Positions 51,946-60,588 of a stretch of DNA of 64,000 nt are shown here, in pieces. The stretch lies in contig CAYJIA010000001.1 in the NCBI GenBank assembly GCA_964370115.1, positions 1 through 64,000 of the forward strand, given 5' to 3'. A program made the translations under genes and the position numbers. The DNA is from SIG603 sp964370115 (GTDB lineage Bacteria > Bacillota > Clostridia > Oscillospirales > Acutalibacteraceae). Each line of letters begins with the position of its first letter. Positions within the stretch are counted from its first letter, which is position 1. The notes under the pieces were generated by a model. It was not told the DNA's origin. It made no database searches and was given only the letters and a program-made list of their open reading frames with translations.

Positions 51946-52078
51946 GTGAAAGCTTTACTCAATTTTTCTCGAAAAATTGCGGTTTCAAAAGGCAGCGCCT
52001 TTGGCGTTTTCCGCAGAAAACGAAATCCAATACTTAGAAACGCATTTTTGAAAGTGAATTTTGCACAAAGTGCAAAAG
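51946..52078 (+). repeat. Palindrome-rich dispersed repeat, copy A
   Basis: Lies just past upp, same orientation. In order: AAAGCTTT, hairpin CAATTTTTC-tc-GAAAAATTG (51960-51979), hairpin AAAGGC-agc-GCCTTT, hairpin CGTTTTC-cgca-GAAAACG (52005-52022), a variable spacer, and hairpin TTTTGCAC-aaa-GTGCAAAA. Shared closely with copies B (52804-52917, minus) and C (60589-60722). Open frames across it are not convincing as genes. Confidence 0.88.
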
Positions 52079-52159
52079 AGAAAACTTTTTGCACGAAAAA
52101 AAGTTTTTTTACAGTTCACTAAAAAAATACAGAAAGTCAGTATACGACTGGCAATAAAT

Positions 52160-52206
52160 AAACAAACTGGCACTATCAATTTTTTTGATAGTGCCAGTTT
52201 GTTTTT
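52160..52206. terminator. Bidirectional terminator
   Basis: A stem of 15 or more bp (52164-52178 with 52186-52200), extended by flanking AAAC/GTTT, with GTTTTT after it. It lies 14 nt past the GNAT gene's stop on the minus strand and also downstream of upp and repeat copy A. Confidence 0.88.
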
Positions 52207-52219
52207 ATGTGGATTATGC

Positions 52220-52684
52220 TCATAATGTGTAATAAACCATATCATTATGAGTATCTACAAATCCGAATTTTTCATATATGGGTCTACCCATGTCAGTAGC
52301 GTTTAACAATAACTTTGTGCAACCATGTTTTTTTGATTCTTCAACAGCAAGAATGAAAAGTTTTGAGGCAATTCCTTGCTTTCGATATTTTGGATATGTA
52401 AACATATTTCCAATATATGCTACTTTTCCGTTAGGACACTTTTTATTTGGCGGTAAAATATAAAAAGAAATTCCACTTGTTGCCACGATTTCTCTATTTT
52501 CAATCGCTAACCATGAGCTGAAATTTCCGTTAGCCAAAGAGTCATACATAAATTGTATATTCGCTTTATACATTAATTCTTTTTCGATTTCAGTATTGAT
52601 ATTATTTGCCTCTGACAAAAAATCTACACGAATTTTAGCAAGTGATTCTGCATCATAAATAGTTGCTTTTTTATATTCTATCAT
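52220..52684 (-). CDS. GNAT family N-acetyltransferase
   Basis: 154 aa. Acetyl-CoA motif A is YIGNMFTYPKYRKQGIASKLFILA (Y-R-K-Q-G-I-A), with LLLNATDMGRPIYEKFGFV as motif B. The substrate is unknown. The frame continues upstream to 52801 through a palindrome and terminator-like sequence, but ATG 52684 follows AAAGGA and begins the normal GNAT fold (IEYKKATIYDAESLAKIR). Stands alone. Confidence 0.87.
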   Translation of the reverse strand: MIEYKKATIYDAESLAKIRVDFLSEANNINTEIEKELMYKANIQFMYDSLANGNFSSWLAIENREIVATSGISFYILPPNKKCPNGKVAYIGNMFTYPKYRKQGIASKLFILAVEESKKHGCTKLLLNATDMGRPIYEKFGFVDTHNDMVYYTL

Positions 52685-52755
52685 AATTAAATCCTTTCCA
52701 TTATATAATAATCTTTGGCAAATTATAACACAGAGAAAATAATATTTCAAATCAA

Positions 52756-52806
52756 GGAAACCCCCGACGAGGGTTTCCCTCTTTAAATGTCCACTGGACA
52801 TTTAAA
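52756..52806. terminator. Two hairpins downstream of the aromatic operon
   Basis: GGAAACCC/GGGTTTCC (52756-52763 with 52771-52778) and an 11-bp palindrome TTTAAATGTCC/GGACATTTAAA (52782-52792 with 52796-52806). On the minus strand they follow repeat copy B and probably end the aroF-aroE transcript, though the T-run is weak. Confidence 0.55.
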
Positions 52807-52917
52807 TTCACCCTTCCTGCGTTTATAAAGGTATTGGATTTCGCTTTTTGCGAAAAGCGACAAAGGCTCTGCCTTTTGAAACCGCAATTTTTCGAGAAAA
52901 ATTGAGTAAAGCTTTTA
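52804..52917 (-). repeat. Palindrome-rich dispersed repeat, copy B
   Basis: Minus-strand copy starting about 11 nt past the aroE stop, so it is again downstream of a gene and in that gene's direction. The third hairpin is TCGCTTTT-cgca-AAAAGCGA (52860-52841). It lacks the final TTTTGCAC hairpin and is instead followed by the 11-bp palindrome at 52782-52806. Confidence 0.88.
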
Positions 52918-52927
52918 ATGCTTTTAC

Positions 52928-53758
52928 TTACAAAAATTCTAAAATTTTTGCCATTTCTTCTACATCAAGCTTTTTGTCTGTCATATATGAAAGTGCGTAA
53001 ATCGCTTGGTAGATTAACATTCCTATGCCACCTACTGTGTTTAGTTCTTGTTCTTTTGCCTTTTTTAATAGGCTTGTCTCTTTTGGAAAGTATATTAAAT
53101 CGCATACTGTTGCAGTTTTTGGCAAGGCCTCCACAAAGCTTAAATCCTCATAATCGGCACTTACCCCACCCATACCTAAAGATGTGCCGTTTATTAGTAT
53201 GTCCGTGTCTTTCATCTGCTCTTTTAATGTGTCGACAGCAAAATCAAAAGACTGCATTTTACCTGAAAATCTTTTACACAAATTTTCCGCCTTATCAAGG
53301 CTTCGGTTTAAAACCTTTACAGTTTTTGCGCCTTCTTTTACCATTTTAAGTGCAACGGCAGAAGATGCGCCACCCGCACCCAAAATCGTGACCGTCTTAT
53401 CTTTGGGGCTTACTCCTTTTTCTAAAAGCGACTGCAAAAATCCTATACCATCGGTATTGTATCCATAGATTTTATCACCCTTAAAGCTTACTGTGTTTAC
53501 AGCATTATAGAGTTTCGCCTCGTCGTCCATCACGTCGATATATGGCAGTATGTCCACCTTATGCGGCATAGTGGCATTAAAGCCTACATAGCCCAAATTT
53601 TTAGCCTTTTCAATCCAGCTTTTTATGTCCCCTGCCACCACTCTTTGATAGTCATAGTAATAGTCTATACCAAGATGATTTATCATTGTATTTTGTATAA
53701 GTGGAGATTTCGAGTGTTCTATAGGGTCGCCTATTACACAGAGTTTTTTAGTTCCCAT
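52928..53758 (-). CDS. aroE: Shikimate dehydrogenase
   Basis: 276 aa. The shikimate site has HSKSP and the catalytic Lys in NATMPHKVDILPYID; NTDGIGFLQSL holds the catalytic Asp; the NADP loop is GAGGASSAVALK with NRS after it. It reduces 3-dehydroshikimate. Last gene of the aromatic operon; overlaps aroQ by 11 nt. Confidence 0.96.
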   Translation of the reverse strand: MGTKKLCVIGDPIEHSKSPLIQNTMINHLGIDYYYDYQRVVAGDIKSWIEKAKNLGYVGFNATMPHKVDILPYIDVMDDEAKLYNAVNTVSFKGDKIYGYNTDGIGFLQSLLEKGVSPKDKTVTILGAGGASSAVALKMVKEGAKTVKVLNRSLDKAENLCKRFSGKMQSFDFAVDTLKEQMKDTDILINGTSLGMGGVSADYEDLSFVEALPKTATVCDLIYFPKETSLLKKAKEQELNTVGGIGMLIYQAIYALSYMTDKKLDVEEMAKILEFL

Positions 53759-54191
53759 TTTCTGCCCTCTGATTTATAAAGTAATCTATAGCCGCCTTGT
53801 ATCCAAAAAGTCCAAGACCACAAATTTGACCCACACACGCTCCTACTGTCACCGATTTATGCCTAAATTCCTCGCGCTTATGCACATTAGATATATGCAC
53901 CTCAATGCATGGCAAGTCGACAGCCTTTAAGGCATCTAAAATAGCATAGCTATAGTGAGTAAATGCCGCTGGGTTTATCACTATTGCATCTGTGTTTCCA
54001 ACTGTTTGGTGGATTTTATCGATAATCTCACCCTCGTGGTTTGACTGAAAACATTCAACTTCTATGTCTTTTTCTTTACCGTAATTTACTAAATCTTCAC
54101 ATAAAGTAACATAGTTTTTTCCACCGTAAATATGCGGTTCTCTAAGTCCAAGCAAATTTAGATTAGGACCGTTAATAACTAAAATTTTCAT
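53748..54191 (-). CDS. aroQ: 3-dehydroquinate dehydratase, type II
   Basis: 147 aa, the small type II enzyme. NGPNLNLLGLREPHIYG contains the catalytic Arg and Tyr; ECFQSNHEGEIID, NPAAFTHYSYAILDAL (catalytic His) and EVHISN complete the site. Makes 3-dehydroshikimate. Lies 4 nt after pheA. Confidence 0.97.
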   Translation of the reverse strand: MKILVINGPNLNLLGLREPHIYGGKNYVTLCEDLVNYGKEKDIEVECFQSNHEGEIIDKIHQTVGNTDAIVINPAAFTHYSYAILDALKAVDLPCIEVHISNVHKREEFRHKSVTVGACVGQICGLGLFGYKAAIDYFINQRAENGN

Positions 54192-54195
54192 ATGT

Positions 54196-55056
54196 CTACT
54201 CCCCTATTTTATATGCCTTGTATCTGCCAAGCAGTTTAAACTCTATTGCATTTGCTACAAGTTTTTCTATCGTTGCATCTAAGTTTTCTTCCTGTGAGCT
54301 ATTTCTAAAGTCCATGAAAAATCTATATTCCCATTCTCTACCCATAATAGGTCTTGACTCAATTTTTGTAAGGTTCATTCCATTTTCTGCACATAATCCC
54401 ATTATTTCATAAAGTGCCCCTGTCTTGTCAGGCAGTGTAAACACTGTGCTTATCTTGCTTGCATTTTTTCTTACTTCCATTTTAGGTGAGATTATCACGA
54501 ACCTTGTATAATTGCTTTTTGACATATTAATATCACTTTTTAATATCTCTAACCCATACAAGTTCCCCGCACGTCTCGAGCCTATTGCTGCTATTTCAAG
54601 GCTTTCCTGCTTTGAAACATCTTCACAGGCAATTGCCGTGTTTAGACAAGCGGTTTTCTTCACGTCTGGGTAGTCTTTTAAAAAATCTGCACACTGTAAA
54701 ATACCTTGCTCATGAGAAAAAATCTCTTTTATCCCTTCAAGCTTTGTGCCTTTTTTCGCCATTAAACAGTGGTCAACTTTTACCACTTGCTCCCCAACTA
54801 TAAAATGTCCATATTTTAAAAGCAGGTCATACACCTGAACTATTGAGCCTGTCGAGTTGTTCTCGATTGGCAAAACACCATAGTCGGCCTCGCCTTTTTC
54901 AAGGGCTACAAACACGTCTTCCCAAGTTTTTTTGCCCTCTCTTTTTACGTCTTCACCAAAAAACAGCGCTGTCGCCTCTTCTGTATAAGCTCCTGCTATG
55001 CCTTGATATACCACTTTAGGCGACTGTATCGCTTCTCTTAAATCTAGTTTTGACAT
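54196..55056 (-). CDS. pheA: Prephenate dehydratase
   Basis: 286 aa. The dehydratase domain (about 15-190) shows YQGIAGAYTEEA and the TRFVII motif; an ACT domain follows with GALYEIMGLCAENGMNLTKI and the Phe-binding ESRP. It makes phenylpyruvate and is usually inhibited by Phe. No chorismate mutase domain is fused; that activity must be elsewhere. Its start overlaps the aroA stop. Confidence 0.95.
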   Translation of the reverse strand: MSKLDLREAIQSPKVVYQGIAGAYTEEATALFFGEDVKREGKKTWEDVFVALEKGEADYGVLPIENNSTGSIVQVYDLLLKYGHFIVGEQVVKVDHCLMAKKGTKLEGIKEIFSHEQGILQCADFLKDYPDVKKTACLNTAIACEDVSKQESLEIAAIGSRRAGNLYGLEILKSDINMSKSNYTRFVIISPKMEVRKNASKISTVFTLPDKTGALYEIMGLCAENGMNLTKIESRPIMGREWEYRFFMDFRNSSQEENLDATIEKLVANAIEFKLLGRYKAYKIGE

Positions 55057-56216
55057 ATAAAAAAATCGCCTCCCAAATTTTTATATTCCTCCCAAAAATT
55101 CGGGTAAGATTTTTCCACACACTGTGCGCCCTTTATTGTTACGTCACCACTCGCTCTTGTCGCTGCTATGGCAAGCATCATGGCAATTCTATGGTCATTA
55201 TGACCGTCTACTATGCCACCATTTAAGTTTTTCACTCCATTTATAACAAGCTCGTCCTCAAGTTCTTCAATATTTGCTCCAAGCTTATTAAGCTCACAAG
55301 TGACTGTTTGTAGCCTGTCACTTTCTTTAATCCTTAGCCTTGCCGCATTTGTAAGCCTTGTTATTTGTCCGTCTCGAAGTGCTGCAAAAAGTGCCAGCGC
55401 AGGCACTAAATCGGGGCACTGACTGACATCAAGTACTACTTCACCGTTTTTTGAGAGTTTTTCACAATAATCAATAATGCACTTGTCACCCTGTAAAGAT
55501 TTATCATTTAAACCATTTACCGACAACTCACTTCCCAAATGTTTAGCAACAAACCAAAATGCCGACTGCGAGTAATCACCCTCGACCATCATGTCTATTG
55601 CCTTATAACTTTGATTTCCTTTTATTTTATATAAGTCTTCATCTTCTTCTATAGTGACAGCAAACTTATCGAGCACATCAATCGTCATGTCTACATAGCC
55701 CTTAGACTCTAGTGTGCTTGTAACTTTAATCACACTGTCACCGTCTATTAAAGGCAAGGCGTATAAAAGCCCTGTTATAAACTGAGAAGAAACATTTCCA
55801 GCAAGACTATATTTACCCGACGTAAGCTCGCCCTTTACCTCTAGCTTATTATCATATGCTTTATAGGATATATTTTTTTCATCAAAAATATCAAAATAAG
55901 GTTTTTGAGGTCTTTGCATTAAAAGACCTCCACCCGTAAACACCGCACCGCCACACAAGGCAAGTGCTATTGGTATTAAAAACCTTAATGTCGAGCCCGA
56001 TTCATTACACTCAAGCAGTGGCATATCGCCTTTTTTTGCATTTTTTAGTGCTTTCATACAATTTAATGTAGCCTCTATATCTTTTGAAAAAGCTAGATTT
56101 GACACTTTTCCTGCACCTGCAAGCTCTGATGCAATTATCGCCCTATGCGCCTGCGATTTTGAGGCAGGCACAGTTATTTTTCCGCTTAAAAGTTTAGGAT
56201 TTATACTTATATCCAT
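55044..56216 (-). CDS. aroA: 5-enolpyruvylshikimate-3-phosphate synthase
   Basis: 390 aa, on the short side. PASKSQAHRAI binds PEP; NESGSTLRFL and GHNDHRIAMMLAI are strong family marks. It transfers enolpyruvyl to shikimate-3-P. The PASKSQAHR loop has Gln-Ala where many have Ser/Ile, seen in some Gram-positive versions. GTG 56225 abuts the ribosome site; ATG 56216 at 9 nt is preferred. Confidence 0.95.
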   Translation of the reverse strand: MDISINPKLLSGKITVPASKSQAHRAIIASELAGAGKVSNLAFSKDIEATLNCMKALKNAKKGDMPLLECNESGSTLRFLIPIALALCGGAVFTGGGLLMQRPQKPYFDIFDEKNISYKAYDNKLEVKGELTSGKYSLAGNVSSQFITGLLYALPLIDGDSVIKVTSTLESKGYVDMTIDVLDKFAVTIEEDEDLYKIKGNQSYKAIDMMVEGDYSQSAFWFVAKHLGSELSVNGLNDKSLQGDKCIIDYCEKLSKNGEVVLDVSQCPDLVPALALFAALRDGQITRLTNAARLRIKESDRLQTVTCELNKLGANIEELEDELVINGVKNLNGGIVDGHNDHRIAMMLAIAATRASGDVTIKGAQCVEKSYPNFWEEYKNLGGDFFICQN

Positions 56217-56229
56217 AACATACACTTCC

Positions 56230-57243
56230 TTACATTTTCATGTCCATTATTTTAGCAATAGCCGATACCTTTTGCATCATCATTTCAAATTTAATAGGTG
56301 TTAAAGATTGTTGTCCGTCGCATTTAGCGTTTTCTGGATCATTATGCACCTCTATCATAAGGCCATCGGCTCCTGCCGCTACTGCCGCCATTGCAAGAGG
56401 TTCTACCATCCAGTACATGCCTGCCGAGTGAGATGGATCTATTACTATTGGCAAATGGCTCATACTCTTTACTGCAGGAATTGCTGACACATCAAGTGTA
56501 TTTCTTGTAAAAGTCTCAAATGTTCTAATACCGCGCTCGCATAAAATTACATTTTCGTTTCCTTCTGCCATAATATACTCTGCAGACATTATCCACTCTT
56601 CATAACTGTTTGCAAGACCCCTTTTTAAAAGAATAGTCTTAGAAGTTTTACCCACTTCTTTAAGCAAATCAAAGTTTTGCATATTTCTTGCACCAATTTG
56701 AATAACATCTACTTTTTCTTCAAAAATATCGCAGTATTTTGGGCTCATAATTTCTGTAACTATCGGTAGTCCGCTTGCTTTTTTTGCCTCTAATAATAGG
56801 TCTAAGCCCTCTGTTCCCATGCCTTGGAAAGAATATGGAGAAGTACGAGGTTTAAACGCGCCACCTCTAAACAGTTTTGCTCCTGTTTGTTTAACGCTGT
56901 CGGCAACAGAAATAATTTGCTCTCTTGACTCAACTGAGCAAGGCCCTGCTATAACAGAGAAGTTTCCACCACCGATTTTTGCATCTCCTACTTTAATTAT
57001 AGTGTCTTCTGGGTGGAATTTTCTATTTGCCTTTTTATAAGGCTCTTGAACACGCATTACTCTTTCAACGTGTGGAATGATAGAAATTTTATTGATATCA
57101 AGCGATGTTGTGTCGCCTACAAGCCCTAAAATAGAGCAACCAATTCCATTTGTAATCGCAACACTAAGCCCTCTGTCCTCAAACTTTTTAACAAGGCTTT
57201 GAATTTCTTCTTCTTTTGTCCCCGGTTTCATTACTATTACCAT
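56230..57243 (-). CDS. aroF: 3-deoxy-7-phosphoheptulonate synthase
   Basis: 337 aa. An N-terminal ferredoxin-like regulatory domain (about 1-70) joins the barrel with AGPCSVESREQ, GGAFKPRTSPYSFQGMG and IDPSHSAG. First step of aromatic synthesis. The frame extends to an ATG at 57291 inside the attenuator's terminator; ATG 57243 follows AAAGGAGAAGAG. First structural gene behind the leader peptide. Confidence 0.96.
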   Translation of the reverse strand: MVIVMKPGTKEEEIQSLVKKFEDRGLSVAITNGIGCSILGLVGDTTSLDINKISIIPHVERVMRVQEPYKKANRKFHPEDTIIKVGDAKIGGGNFSVIAGPCSVESREQIISVADSVKQTGAKLFRGGAFKPRTSPYSFQGMGTEGLDLLLEAKKASGLPIVTEIMSPKYCDIFEEKVDVIQIGARNMQNFDLLKEVGKTSKTILLKRGLANSYEEWIMSAEYIMAEGNENVILCERGIRTFETFTRNTLDVSAIPAVKSMSHLPIVIDPSHSAGMYWMVEPLAMAAVAAGADGLMIEVHNDPENAKCDGQQSLTPIKFEMMMQKVSAIAKIMDMKM

Positions 57244-57270
57244 AATCTCTTCTCCTTTAAAATAATTTTG

Positions 57271-57315
57271 AATAAAATAAAAGACACCCATTAATTTATA
57301 AAATCAATGAGTGCC
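57271..57315 (-). terminator. Attenuator terminator ahead of aroF
   Basis: On the minus strand GGCACTCATTGAT (57315-57303) pairs over 13 bp with ATTAATGGGTGTC (57295-57283), then TTTTATTTTATT. Its 5' arm (ACTCATT) is also complementary to AATGGGT at 57347-57341, which overlaps the leader stop, so an alternative antiterminator can form. Confidence 0.8.
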
Positions 57316-57346
57316 AAAAATTAACTAATATTAGTCTTATACCCAT

Positions 57347-57451
57347 TCACTTTATAGCCTTAAATTTTTCCACGCCAAAAAAGCCGTAGCCCATAAATCG
57401 TGCACAGCTTGTATAGAAAAATGAAGTTTTAGCTATAATAGCGTTTAGCAT
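57347..57451 (-). CDS. Phe/Tyr-rich leader peptide of the aromatic operon
   Basis: 34 codons, ATG 57451 to TGA 57347. AAGGAG lies 7 nt before the ATG, one of the best ribosome sites in the window. Eight of 34 residues are aromatic (six Phe, two Tyr, no Trp), in clusters SFFYTSCARF and GYGFFGVEKF, just ahead of an antiterminator/terminator pair. This is the layout of trp- or pheA-type transcription attenuation: stalling at Phe/Tyr codons when charged tRNA is scarce would favour antitermination. Such leaders are well known in Proteobacteria; Gram-positive aromatic operons more often use T-box or TRAP control. Confidence 0.78.
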   Translation of the reverse strand: MLNAIIAKTSFFYTSCARFMGYGFFGVEKFKAIK

Positions 57452-57484
57452 AAGTTTTCTCCTTGTGTATCTCTAATATGTATT

Positions 57485-57513
57485 ATTATACAATAAAAAC
57501 TAATAAAATGCAA
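57485..57513 (-). promoter_or_regulatory. Promoter of the aromatic operon leader
   Basis: Minus strand TTGCAT (57513-57508), 17 nt, TATAAT (57490-57485), 34 nt before the leader ATG. The -35 is weak, the -10 perfect. Confidence 0.6.
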
Positions 57514-57521
57514 GTGTTTTT

Positions 57522-58733
57522 TTATTTAACGAAAATTGCCGTCTCATCATATTTATCAATAAGTATTTCTGTACTTAACATTTTCTCTAAATCTTCTAAC
57601 GAAAAAGCCCTGCCTGAGACTGTTCCGTTTTTTTCACCTTTTGGATCGTCAAGCTCAAGTTTTTCACCGTTTTTATAGACTATAAAATCTTTGTAGTAGC
57701 TGTTTTCGTAAACAATTAATTCTGCCTCAAACTCATCGCCGTTTACAGTCCATTTTGCTTTCCAGTCAGTGGTACTCTCATACTCACCACCTAAAAACTC
57801 AACTATGTCCTTAAAGCTCTCTTTATGCCAGTAATTATACTCCTCTATGCTGTCTTGGCATGGATCAAGCTGATCTATCCAGTATTTTTCATCATCTGAA
57901 TTATAGCTAAAGTTCAAACTGCCCTCGAATGAATCATATGGAATTTGTGCGAGCCATAAAGACTTTGGTGGATATTTATCGAGTATTTCATCAGGAAGCG
58001 AGTAAATTGTCTCATTTCCTTTTTTCCTATCGTCTTTTATTATATACACAAGTTCTCTTTCAATAAGTGTAAAATATTCTTCAGCCGTATACTGTATTTC
58101 TTCTTTTGTTGAAATAGGCGCACGCGCAATTGTATATTGATATCCGTTTTCCCACTCTCCGTCAACAACTTCATAGCCTTCTGCATTTGGTTTTAGCTGA
58201 ACAGTAACTTCATAGCCGTCTCTAGCTAAGCTTCCGTAGCTCCAATTTTCATAGTCAATGTCAAAGTTTAAGAGTGCGTCAATTTCTTCAATTGCCTTTG
58301 CGGTCGCTTCAAACTGATTATAGTCATTTAAATGAAGTATTAAACCTTCCTCAAACCAATAATCAAAAATTCCATATGATTTTAAAATATCTTCTATACC
58401 CTCACTATTATAATCTATCATAGTGTTTATATAGTTATCGCTAATTTTTTTCTCGTAAAAAATCGTTTCTCCACTTACAAAGTTCACATGCCCCGTATAG
58501 TCAAAAACAGAAAATTCTATACCATTATCGTCTACAAAAACAAATTCAAACATCATGTTTTCTTCTTCGCTATCATCAGGATAAGCGAGTTCCTCTAAAA
58601 GAACAATATCGTAGCCAAATACCCTATTTGCATAGCTTAAAACTTCGTCTCTAGTATAGTAAACTGGCTTAACCGAGCAGGCTGTAAGGCTTAAAAAAGC
58701 CAAAATAACAATTAAAAATATAACTTTTTTCAT
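57522..58733 (-). CDS. Putative lipoprotein of unknown function
   Basis: 403 aa. A lipoprotein signal with lipobox LTAC (Cys19) predicts anchoring on the outer face of the membrane after LspA cleavage. The mature part is acidic, Tyr/Glu-rich, with repeated beta-strand-like stretches, and shows no motif I recognise. ATG 58733 is the only sensible start for the signal peptide. It lies between the divergent ung gene and the aromatic operon, with no shared operon evident. Confidence 0.75.
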   Translation of the reverse strand: MKKVIFLIVILAFLSLTACSVKPVYYTRDEVLSYANRVFGYDIVLLEELAYPDDSEEENMMFEFVFVDDNGIEFSVFDYTGHVNFVSGETIFYEKKISDNYINTMIDYNSEGIEDILKSYGIFDYWFEEGLILHLNDYNQFEATAKAIEEIDALLNFDIDYENWSYGSLARDGYEVTVQLKPNAEGYEVVDGEWENGYQYTIARAPISTKEEIQYTAEEYFTLIERELVYIIKDDRKKGNETIYSLPDEILDKYPPKSLWLAQIPYDSFEGSLNFSYNSDDEKYWIDQLDPCQDSIEEYNYWHKESFKDIVEFLGGEYESTTDWKAKWTVNGDEFEAELIVYENSYYKDFIVYKNGEKLELDDPKGEKNGTVSGRAFSLEDLEKMLSTEILIDKYDETAIFVK

Positions 58734-58869
58734 AGCTACCCCCTAAAATCAATTACATAAATTATATAACACCCTCAAACTTATGTCAATTCAATTAATA
58801 AACAGTTGACGGATGCAATTAAAATCTGATATTATATTAAGGTGAAAATCCACATTTTATGAGGTTATA

Positions 58870-59538
58870 ATGGTAAAGATTGATAATGACTGGGACGAGA
58901 TTTTAAGTGAGGAGTTTAAAAAGGACTACTACTTAAAGCTTCGGGCTTTTTTAAAAACTGAATATAGAAGTCAAATAATATATCCACCTATGCACGACAT
59001 TTTTAATGCCTTAAGACTTACTTCTTGTAGTGACACAAAGGTCGTCATTTTAGGACAAGACCCATATCACGGTAAAAACCAGGCACATGGGCTTAGTTTT
59101 TCTGTAAAAGATGGTGTGGCACTTCCACCATCATTAAAAAATATTTACAAAGAAATTGAAAGTGAATATAATATAAAAATGCCACGAACGGGTGAACTTA
59201 CAAACTGGGCAAGGCAGGGAGTATTACTATTAAACACTGCGCTTACCGTGCGCGAGGGCATGGCAAATTCTCACAAGGGCAAGGGTTGGGAAACCCTTAC
59301 AGATGAAATAATCATTAAATTAAACGAAAACGAAAACCCAAAAGTATTTTTACTTTGGGGTGCAAATGCAAGAAGCAAGGCGAAATTTATTACTAATAAA
59401 AATCACCTTGTTTTACAAAGTGTTCATCCGTCTCCACTTTCAGCACACGGAGGTTTTTTCGGTTGCAATCACTTTAAGCTTGCAAATCAATTTTTAGCCG
59501 ACAACTCAGTTACAAAAATTGAGTGGGATAAATTATAA
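58870..59538 (+). CDS. ung: Uracil-DNA glycosylase
   Basis: 222 aa, family 1. The water-activating Asp is in GQDPYHGKNQAHGLSFSV and the minor-groove loop is HPSPLSAHGGFFG. It removes uracil from DNA to start base excision repair. The aldo/keto reductase gene follows after 15 nt. Confidence 0.97.
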   Translation: MVKIDNDWDEILSEEFKKDYYLKLRAFLKTEYRSQIIYPPMHDIFNALRLTSCSDTKVVILGQDPYHGKNQAHGLSFSVKDGVALPPSLKNIYKEIESEYNIKMPRTGELTNWARQGVLLLNTALTVREGMANSHKGKGWETLTDEIIIKLNENENPKVFLLWGANARSKAKFITNKNHLVLQSVHPSPLSAHGGFFGCNHFKLANQFLADNSVTKIEWDKL

Positions 59539-59553
59539 AAGGAGTTATGAATT

Positions 59554-60576
59554 ATGAGGAAAGTCGTACTTGGAAGAACAAATATTGAGGTAAACTTTAA
59601 TGGATTTGGCGTTTTGCCTATTCAAAGAGTTCCCCTAGATGAAGCAAAAACTATTTTGCAAAAAGCTTATAATAACGGTATAAATTTTTATGATACCGCT
59701 AGGGCTTATAGCGACAGTGAGGAAAAAATCGGACACGCTTTAAGCGACGTCAGAGAGAAAATTATTATAGCAACAAAAACTGCCTCTACAACACCAGAAG
59801 GCATAAAAAAAGACCTTGAAACAAGCCTTAAACTGCTTAAAACAGATTATATTGATATTTATCAGTTCCACAATCCAAGTTTTTGCCCGAAACCAGGTGA
59901 TGGCACAGGCGCTTATGAGGCTATGCTAGAGGCTAAAGAACAAGGTAAAATTCGCCATATCTCTATAACAAACCATAGAATAGCAGTCGCTATCGAAGCT
60001 GTGGAATCAGGGCTTTATGACACACTTCAGTTCCCATTTTCTTATTTAGCAGATGAAACAGAAATTGAACTTGTAAAACTATGTAAGGAGAAAAACATAG
60101 GATTTATTTGCATGAAAGCGCTTTCTGGCGGACTTATAAACGACTCTGCAACTGCTTATGCTTACCTATCACAGTTTGATAATGTACTTCCTATTTGGGG
60201 TATGCAAAAAGAGAGCGAGTTAGACGAATTTTTAGCCCATCAAGAAAACGAGCCTGTCATGACTAAAGAAAGAGTCGATTTTGTCGCAAAAGAAAGACTT
60301 GAGCTTTGTGGCGAATTTTGTCGTGCCTGCGGATACTGCCTACCATGTCCTGCAAATATCGACATACCAACTGCTGCAAGAATGTCACTTCTTCTTCGTC
60401 GTGCACCAACAACAGGTTTTGTGACTGACGAGGGCAAAGAAAAAATGTTTAAAATAAAAGACTGCATCGACTGTCAAAACTGTTCTAGTCACTGTCCATA
60501 CGGACTAGACACACCAAATCTTTTAAGAAGAAATTTAAAAGATTACGAGAATTTCATTGAGAAAAATAAAGCTTAA
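59554..60576 (+). CDS. Aldo/keto reductase with C-terminal 4Fe-4S domain
   Basis: 340 aa. The first ~260 residues are an aldo/keto reductase barrel with the catalytic Asp/Tyr in FYDTARAYSDSEEKIG, Lys in IATKTA and His in YQFHNP. The tail binds Fe-S through GEFCRACGYCLPCP and DCIDCQNCSSHCPYG. This fused type occurs in anaerobes; its electron partner and substrate are unknown. Repeat copy C starts 13 nt after the stop. Confidence 0.92.
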   Translation: MRKVVLGRTNIEVNFNGFGVLPIQRVPLDEAKTILQKAYNNGINFYDTARAYSDSEEKIGHALSDVREKIIIATKTASTTPEGIKKDLETSLKLLKTDYIDIYQFHNPSFCPKPGDGTGAYEAMLEAKEQGKIRHISITNHRIAVAIEAVESGLYDTLQFPFSYLADETEIELVKLCKEKNIGFICMKALSGGLINDSATAYAYLSQFDNVLPIWGMQKESELDEFLAHQENEPVMTKERVDFVAKERLELCGEFCRACGYCLPCPANIDIPTAARMSLLLRRAPTTGFVTDEGKEKMFKIKDCIDCQNCSSHCPYGLDTPNLLRRNLKDYENFIEKNKA

Positions 60577-60588
60577 ATTTGATTGTTA

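Noticed and set aside
57271..57460. T-box or riboswitch ahead of the aromatic operon
   Set aside because: No T-box sequence or specifier stem was found; the leader frame and paired hairpins explain the region better.
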